Assembly: GCA_013339765.2 (NCBI GenBank)
Contig: CM023456.1
Location: forward strand, 89,168,797-89,232,796
Origin: Haemaphysalis longicornis
Taxonomy: Eukaryota > Arthropoda > Arachnida > Ixodida > Ixodidae
DNA length: 64,000 bases
Direction of reading: 5' to 3'
Shown: piece after piece, positions 57,375-64,000 of the stretch
Layout of the letters: each line of letters starts with the position of its first letter
Position numbering within the stretch: position 1 is the stretch's first letter
The notes under the pieces: generated by a model
Database searches by the model: none
What the model saw: the letters and a program-made list of their open reading frames with translations, nothing else
Told to the model about the DNA's origin: nothing
Translations under genes and position numbers: made by a program

Positions 57375-58459
57375 CAGTTAAATCTGGATGTAATGAAGTT
57401 GACAAAAGTTCGCAATTTTTCGTTACATCCAGGTTTTTGTTACATGCAAGTTTGGAGTTAAGCCTCCCAAGAATGAAGCAGCAACGCAGCCAATATGCTA
57501 GAAATTAGTGAAGGTGAACTCAGCATTTGTGGATTTATTTCACAAAGACAAAGTGCGTGAGTTTTCGCCTCCTGTTTGCGTACGAGCTTGTGCACTACAC
57601 GGCGCTACAAAGAAACAGGCTCACTTATCCCCGTATTACCAATCGTCTTTTGACACATTTCGGAGCCTTAACGCGTTTCAAGAATGAAACTTTTGCTGAA
57701 AGGGTGCCCTTTCGCGAGATTGATGCTCTTTACCGTTCTCAAGATGATTAAGAAGGTGCTAGCTGGGACACTTTTCAAGGCGGCGACATTCTTCTTTCGC
57801 GCTTGTGAAGACGGGATTTAAAATTGTGCGCTTTTCGGGAAAGGGCTCAACTTTCCATTTTCTACCAGCAGCACTCATCACGGGTGAAGTGATACCACAG
57901 ATAGAAGTGGAGGCGCGCAACTACACTACACGGGACGGCCTAGCACCGTAACCGCAATCACACGTGGTATGCACGGTAGTTTGCGGTGCGGGCGAAAACG
58001 AAAACTTGAAGGGTAGTTACTCTTGCTAGCTGGTGCTGTGTCACACTACACAAACAAAACCAGAATTGACTGCTACGTTAACCACGGTATGGTGCTAGGC
58101 CCTCCATCCACCACCACCACCACCACCACCACCATCATAATCATCATCATCACCATCAACATCCCGATCATCATCATCATGACGAATTTCGTGTTTAGGC
58201 GATTCTAAGAGTTGTCATTGCTGGTGGCTCCTAACGGTAGCGCTAGTATTTACTAAATTAGTTCATTTCACAGGACGATTTTTTCAGTAAAAGTGCAAAA
58301 AACTACTGATCAGCTCGCCGACTTCGTTATATCAGGTTTAACCGCAACGAAATTTCGTTATATGGATGTCGCTTCAATGGGGTGGCAATGGGGCGTGGAA
58401 AAATTTCGTTAAATCCAAGAATTCGTTACATAGAGATCCGTTAGATCCAGCTTTAACTG
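57375..58459. mobile_element. 1.1-kb TA-flanked inverted-repeat element (pogo/Tigger-like?)
   Basis: The left end CAGTTAAATCTGGATGTAA is mirrored by the reverse complement of the right end, which reads CAGTTAAAGCTGGATCTAA. TA flanks both (57373-57374, 58460-58461). Sub-terminal TTCGTTA.AT.CA words repeat inside both ends (57419, 58327, 58350, 58407, 58430). CAGT ends with TA duplication suit pogo/Tigger-type transposons. No transposase is visible inside, so it would be non-autonomous. A CCA/TCA microsatellite lies within it. Confidence 0.55.
58108..58180 (+). repeat. (CCA)n/(TCA)n microsatellite
   Basis: A run of CCA triplets merges into imperfect TCA triplets. Confidence 0.9.
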
Positions 58460-58464
58460 TATAG

Positions 58465-61400
58465 CATTTTATTGGCATAGTCTTTTTTGGGCTACTAAAA
58501 TGCAAGAAAATTGGCGGAGCTTGGAATAGTGGTGCTAGGCAGGAGAAACTGCGGAGCTGGGGGTTCAACCTAGCTTGTTTCCGGCCCGAGGTCCGTGGGT
58601 TGGACCGAGCCGAACGGCCTTGTAAAATCTCGCGAAACAGCCTCACGCCTCAGCTCTTAGCCTCGCTTAGCAGAAACATCGCCAAACCTAACAAAACTTA
58701 GTCAAACTTAACAAAGCCCGAAGAAGCGAGGTGCATACCAATTTGTGCTGTTTCTTTTGCAACTGAACACCCGTTTCCCACCCTTTAGCAAGCTACAGGT
58801 AACCGAGGGTGTTGCAGTTGGTCAACACCTTTTTTCCACACGAGAAGGATGTGAAGGTACAAATTAGGGTGTTACAACATAAGAAAAAGGACCTAATGGC
58901 TTCCCGACACACGCATTCTACGGTGTACTGCAACTTTTTAGGTGATAGTCTTGTAAAAACGCTTAGTGTGCAGGGCTGTGAAGACGTCAGAAGAAGTGGC
59001 GACCGTGTCAACCATACGCCGAGACATCGCGAATGGGGGCGCCTTTCGGGCCAGAATCCCAAAGATGGAGAAAAGCCTGCCGCTTCTGCCTCTGACTCTG
59101 TCTTTTCCCGTCTGTAGGGTTGCAAAGGGTTCGAATGAAAAATAAGCGCACGTGTTAGCTCGATGTGGCTTAAAAGTGGCAGCTGCGCTTAGGTCATACA
59201 CTCTTTGTGCAGATTCGCACAAACACGCACAGAGTTTGGGTAGTTCGCACAAACACCCATGTCCAGTTCGCCCAACGGGAGAACAGATGATTAGTAAAGG
59301 TTTTGGCTAGGGACAGTTTTGTGCTTGCCGTCATTGGTACGTTGTTCTCGGTCTTTAAATATCGCATAATCGTCCGCCTTACGCGAGCTTACTCCGTTAG
59401 CCCAGTTGGTCTCCAATAAAATAGGCATGTATATATGCACGCAGCAATCGTACGCCCCAGAAGAAAAAAATATATCGGCTAGATCAATGAAATCTCCTGC
59501 CCGCTCCGGGTAATTACGAGGATGTATTTGTGCTCGTACAAAGCGAACCCATTAGTCTCGTTTATTCGACGACTGCAACGTGTAGCACTGTATGGTCCCA
59601 CGATTCAATGCGGCTTTCGATTCGCGGGCCACGAAAGCAAGACCTCATGATTTTTTTATCTCTTTGGCAGACGAATTTCTTTCACTGGCATCCTAACGGA
59701 TATTTTTGTTCTTCCAAAGTGAACTCGGATCTGCTGCATAAGAGCCTGCTTTAATAAAAACGAGTGCAATTTGGCGCAGCATAATGTTCTACCAAATTGT
59801 ATTCACGTGTTTATTTTTCTGTACATATAGGGGTGTAGGTAGAACGAGCGCTGGCTAATCGGGGGGAACAATACAATGGGGACAAAGCGTAGCGCTATCA
59901 CGATGTTTTTTTCTCTCGTGTGCACCGTTACACAGTCCCTGGGACGTGGTTAGACATACATATAATCATTGGTTTTGGATTTGAAATCTTCTATGTAGCA
60001 ATACAAACACTCCGGGTTACAGAGAAACTAATTACGGAGTTTCTGGGGGCTCATTTACGTTTGCTTTCATTGTCTACTGTCTTTCATTTTCCCGGAAGAA
60101 AAGCCGAATGGCAGTGCAAATGAGCCATGGCAAATGTAGAAAATCGATTGGTCACGCCAAACGATTATTCGGGCGCTCTGATAAGAGCGCAGGTAAGACG
60201 AACTTCCCGGCAATGCGCTGTTCCTCAGCCGGTCAAAAAATGCGGTTCCTTTCTGTCATTTATTTCGCTTTCGTTTTCTAGTTTCACTCAATATAACCGC
60301 AGATGAGGTCGCCGAGAGTAGAAAGCTTCGCCCCCGTATAAACGGATCGCCGCGAATGTGGCCGCAGGGGCAGGAACGGAATAAAGTGCATAATTCGAGA
60401 CACGGAGCGAAAATGGCTTTCCCCTCTTTCCGTCTCGGTATTGATTAACCAATTACGGTTCGATAGCAACCTTGCTCGCGGAAACGCCTTTGCCGCATGG
60501 CTGAACCTAATTTCCGCCTGTGCGTTTGGCGGAACTGACCCAGAGAACTCCATTAGGTGCCCCTACATAAGGAAACGCGCAAGACTAAAAACCCATCCGG
60601 AAGGTTACGAAGGGTGAAAACAGGAGTAAGGTAACGAACAGTTCGTAAAATACGGGATATTGAAGCTTGACACCTAACGTCCTAGGATTCCTGGGAATTT
60701 TCTGGAGCGCCCAAAGGGAAGTGATTCTGATTGTTTCTTTGGAATTACTTTAGAAAAGCTCGGTGTATCCGCTATTCATGAAGAGTCACGTGCACGATTG
60801 TTATCGTTCGTTCTGCCCTTGACTAAAAGACAACTAATTCACCGGCAATCGATACTGCAGCCTCACCCAATTGCGCAACCTGTTAAGCGCTGCGCCAGGA
60901 CGCAGGACCAAAACTCAGTAACCGCCAAAGACGTACGACCTGAATAGTTGCTCCCAACTCACTTTTAGACCTATCGTTAAAAAGGCTATTAGGGCTGCGT
61001 CTATATTTCTTTACTTTCATAGTATACAGAATCAGAATTATAAAAGCTTAGGGCATTATTTGGAACATATTTGCACCTGTTCCATACCTGAAATCTGAAA
61101 TTAGCTTAAATGGGTCGCGAAAGAACACAAGATTTGTCCCCTTAAGACTGCTTTGTCCGGATAACAGTTACGCCAATTGTATTGGAAACTTAAAAAAAAA
61201 TATTGGAGATAGAAAGAAAGCAAATGAAGCCGTGGCGATACCTACAGAGCTACTTACGGGTGACTTCTGTACGACGCGGTAGAGTTATGTTTGCACGAGT
61301 GGCGGTCGCCATCTTAGGCCGCCGCCGAGAAACATCATGGTAGTGGACCCTCTAGCTCCATTTCATCGTGGCACCTAATGACTAATGCCCAGTAAACACA

Positions 61401-62240
61401 AAAATAACCATGTTTTGGGCTGGCCCACATACGTCACTCGGGCCCGTCCTTACTACGCCACTGTTGTCACGTACTAACTACGCCATCCGACGTCATCTTA
61501 ACTATGTCATCCTAAGTACGCCACTGTCGAAATAAATTTGAAAGTTTTTTAGGATTTCTTGTAGTTTTTCCATTCCGAAATATAACTTTCGGGACTGGTT
61601 AGGAGCTGAGGGAGTTAACACAAGCTAGTTCTTCCAAATAGAATAAATTTGTATTTTCTCTGTACGGGCCCTTTTTAGTCACTGTTTCAAAACCCACACG
61701 GAACCGCCACATGAACGACATTATTTATCGATACAAAATACCGCTCATCTGCTTTAGCACAGTCAAGTAGTGACAGAATTCACGACAGCGCTAGTAAACG
61801 ACACCAGATCATTTGGGAACTTATCAAATCCCCCCGGATCCCCTAAGTTTATCACAAATATGTCCTGATAGCCGTGTGCCTGTAGCCACATCTCATTTGT
61901 CTTGCTCATGTCCCATCCTTTCTTTTTTCCGGTCTTTCTAGTGCTGTTCTCATTCGTAGTTGTCCTTGTACTAGAGGTCAGCGGAACGTTGTAATAAATA
62001 AGTAAAATAAAAATAAAAATAAAAAATCGCGCGCAAACAGGGACAGGGAGCCATTTTATTTCGTTGTGTTCTACCATAACTGGTGTGGCGGATGTGGCGG
62101 GATATAAGGCCAAGCAGCTCCTTCGGAAGTTAATCAATTTCTTGGCGCCTAAAATGAATGGAAAATCTTTTTTTAACACTTGACCCGACTGGCATGTCCA
62201 GGAAAAGTACCTATTCTAAAACAAATCTGTGTTCTATTTC
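58465..62240. other. Intergenic DNA with weak repeats
   Basis: A second loose copy of the 56960 block lies at 58800-58890, including GGTGTTG/CAACACC arms. A TTCGCACAAACAC duplication lies at 59213 and 59244, and a loose ACTACGCCA repeat at 61450-61530. No gene is recognised. Confidence 0.45.
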
Positions 62241-62245
62241 CTTCC

Positions 62246-62326
62246 ATGCTCCCAATAAAGTTTATCCTCCTCCTAATCCTCCTTGTTTCTGCAATTGCAT
62301 GCGACGATTGTAGCAAGGTTCAGCTG
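62246..62326 (+). CDS. Candidate first exon with signal peptide
   Basis: ATG 62246 opens 27 codons beginning MLPIKFILLLILLVSAIA, a basic residue and long hydrophobic run ending in a small-residue site, then CDDCSKVQL. Directly after codon 27 the sequence reads GTAAGC, a good splice donor, in phase 0. This is how first exons of secreted proteins, including tick salivary and antimicrobial peptides, often look. The start context is weak (T at -3), the hydrophobic segment comes from CTCCTCC-rich DNA, and no downstream exon can be named. If unspliced, the frame ends at 62371 after 41 codons. Confidence 0.3.
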
Positions 62327-62329
62327 GTA

Positions 62330-63315
62330 AGCGCTATCAATCCCTTCGCCTCGCGACTAAAACGCCCCTGATATGCAGCAAACTTCTTGAAGGTGCGGTG
62401 AAAAATGGCGGCTTACTACCGCCATTGTGATTACCTATAAAGGCTGTAAATCTATCGCTACTACAACGTTACGGTAATGTATGTAACACCAACAATTATG
62501 CTGAAGGATAAAAATGTTGTTCGTGACAATTACGTATATCCATCTGCCGAGTGTGATGACCACACAGATCATACGTAAGCAACCAGCGCAATAGACATCT
62601 TCAAAAGAAAAACGTGACTAAAATAATCGGTAGAGCGCAGCTCTTAAGTGCCCGCTCCTATCCATCGCCATCGGCCTCGTTGTAACCGAGAGAACGAGGA
62701 GAAAACAGAGGACAGAGCGAGCAGGAAAGCGGAGGAGGAAAGCATGGCGAAAGTGTGAGGGAGGAGGTGGTATGCCGAGGCCGCGTGACATGTGCTCGGT
62801 GGCGAGAAGACACTACTACGAGATAACGGTACAGTAGCGCACGTCGTCGTGCGTTCTCTGATGACATGATCCCTTCCTTTGACACAATCTACCCGCCGTC
62901 ACCGAGAAGGCTCCACATACCGCTGCTCTCGTATGTCGTATTCGGAAGTATTGCAACCGTCAGACAATTCCTGGACGGCGCGTCACGTATGGTTGTTTTT
63001 ATTTTTGCGTTGTCGGAGATGCACTGTTGGTGTTTCTCTTTGCTTCAATTAAAGTTTGTTACGACCTTAGTGTACCATCAAGGTAGTCGCAGTTATGCAG
63101 CACGAGGAAAAGATTCCCCTGATGTCATCCCAATTCGTCTTATTTCAAAATTTCTCTAGGCGGCCCCCGCGTCGTCGCAACGTCATTGGGTGATTGTGCT
63201 TATGAGTAAAGCTTTGTCATTGTTGAACCGAACATTCGGCTGTCATTTTTTGTTACACGTGTATTGAGTTCGGGCAGCTCCAACGACAAGCGGCTTGCTT
63301 CAAAATGCCGCCCGT
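62330..63315. other. Intergenic DNA, nothing recognised
   Basis: Short frames only, the longest about 97 codons at 62866-63159, with no motif. Confidence 0.45.
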
Positions 63316-63321
63316 AACCAG

Positions 63322-63533
63322 GGGCGGTATTCTCGTAACTGTCCCTTTTGAAAACGTCCCTTTTGCGTCCCTTTCATCGTGACGTACTTCCGGTTAAGCA
63401 GTGAGCATTGACAGTAGGTTTGCCGCGCTTGCGTTACGTCAGTTCCGGTTGTTTGCTTTTAGCCAATCAGGACTCACCAAAAGGGACACTTTTGAAAGGG
63501 ACGCAAAAGGGACAAAACTCAAGAATACCGCCC
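63322..63533. mobile_element. 212-bp MITE with inverted ends and CAG duplication
   Basis: GGGCGGTATTCT at the left end is matched perfectly by the reverse complement of the right end, and similarity extends through GTCCCTTTTG to about 28 bp. CAG lies directly outside both ends (63319-63321 and 63534-63536), fitting a 3-bp target duplication. The sub-terminal regions repeat GTCCCTTTTG and CGTCCCTTTC. No coding capacity. A 3-bp duplication is seen in PIF/Harbinger and CACTA groups, but the family is not identified. Confidence 0.82.
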
Positions 63534-63539
63534 CAGAGC

Positions 63540-64000
63540 TACGCACGCGAATCCTTGTCCATTTGGTTAGTGAATCCGTTCCCGTAGTCTAGAGCTTAAG
63601 TTGCTTACTTGTGCTTCCTGGCTATATGTTGAGCGTGGCGGAGGCCTAAAGCTGTTGTTCAAGGCTCGCGCACGCCAATTAAAGCGTCCGTGTTTCGTAA
63701 TTCGTAAACTATGGTTTATTAGCTCTAACCAATTTGTTCACAAAAACGACGCCCCCCTGGGAACAAAGACCGCATCACGCAAATATAATACAGTTCTCGC
63801 TACCGATTCGCTCGTTCACTCCGAGATGTGCCGGAATCCCCTGAGCTGCACTCGGCAGTGCGGAAGAGGGGGAAACTGTAGCAGCCTATATGATTGCCCC
63901 CGAACAGTTCTTTCTTTCTTTTATTTATTTGTCTCTGCGTTGGCGGAACACAGGCTATTACAGAAGCCACACGGAGAGGCAGATACTCGAGCGGGACTAA
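63540..64000. other. Intergenic DNA, nothing recognised
   Basis: A T-rich TTTCTTTCTTTTATTTATTT stretch lies at about 63911. Nothing else was seen. Confidence 0.5.

Noticed and set aside
1..64000. CRISPR arrays, operons, prophage or bacterial signals
   Set aside because: No regularly spaced identical repeats with unique spacers and no prokaryotic gene packing. LINE, SINE and LTR content shows a eukaryotic genome.

Overview
The window looks like gene-poor, repeat-rich intergenic DNA from an arthropod, most probably a hard tick (Ixodidae). The tick inference is mine and moderate. It rests on an RNase-H-bearing I-type LINE, a BEL/Pao gag, and a tRNA-headed SINE resembling the Ruka-type SINEs described from ixodid ticks. 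There is no operon-like packing and no recognisable housekeeping gene. Almost every long reading frame that makes sense is part of a transposable element. No sequence search was run, so all family names come from visible motifs.

Layout. At 1.1-1.5 kb lies a minus-strand LINE 3' end, then an imperfect tandem duplication of a roughly 500-600 bp unit (1.7-2.9 kb). From 3 to 14 kb there is mostly featureless DNA with small tandem repeats (4.4 and 8.6-8.9 kb) and a possible SINE (10.8 kb). At 14.4-14.8 kb sits a compact gene-like unit: E-box, TATA box, a 107-codon ORF with a good start context, and an AATAAA signal. A 142-bp TA-flanked inverted-repeat element is at 15.2 kb, and a probable LINE remnant is at 15.7-16.4 kb.

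From 18.25 to 24.6 kb two LINE copies lie head to tail. The first is a 5'-truncated 3' end with a CTT tail. The second is an essentially full-length but mutated 5.3-kb I-type LINE with ORF1 (zinc knuckles), ORF2 (APE endonuclease, reverse transcriptase, RNase H, CCHC), a short A-rich tail and a 10-bp target-site duplication. A minus-strand CR1/L2-like LINE end follows at 26.3-26.9 kb.

The most unusual region is 29.2-35.4 kb. A tRNA-headed SINE abuts an ACTCAAAATGT minisatellite, then a 3.9-kb GAGTGA-type array whose top strand has almost no C, then eight units of a ~130-bp satellite, a unique spacer, and a second ACTCAAAATGT minisatellite that flips strand at its end.

From 35 to 48 kb I see no recognisable genes, but there are several perfect hairpins and inverted pairs (39.4, 43.8, 46.1 kb; 38.4/39.8 kb) and a G-quadruplex motif at 45.0 kb. 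At 48.25-51.27 kb is a decayed BEL/Pao element: a gag with DUF1759-like and zinc-knuckle regions, split by a nested LINE 3' end and flanked by ~95-bp direct repeats that may be LTR remnants. A Ruka-like SINE is at 53.0 kb, a TA-flanked 1.1-kb inverted-repeat element at 57.4-58.5 kb, a candidate signal-peptide exon with a splice donor at 62.25 kb, and a clear 212-bp MITE with a 3-bp duplication at 63.3 kb.

The loci do not form a pathway. They read as layers of retrotransposition, DNA-transposon insertion and satellite expansion.
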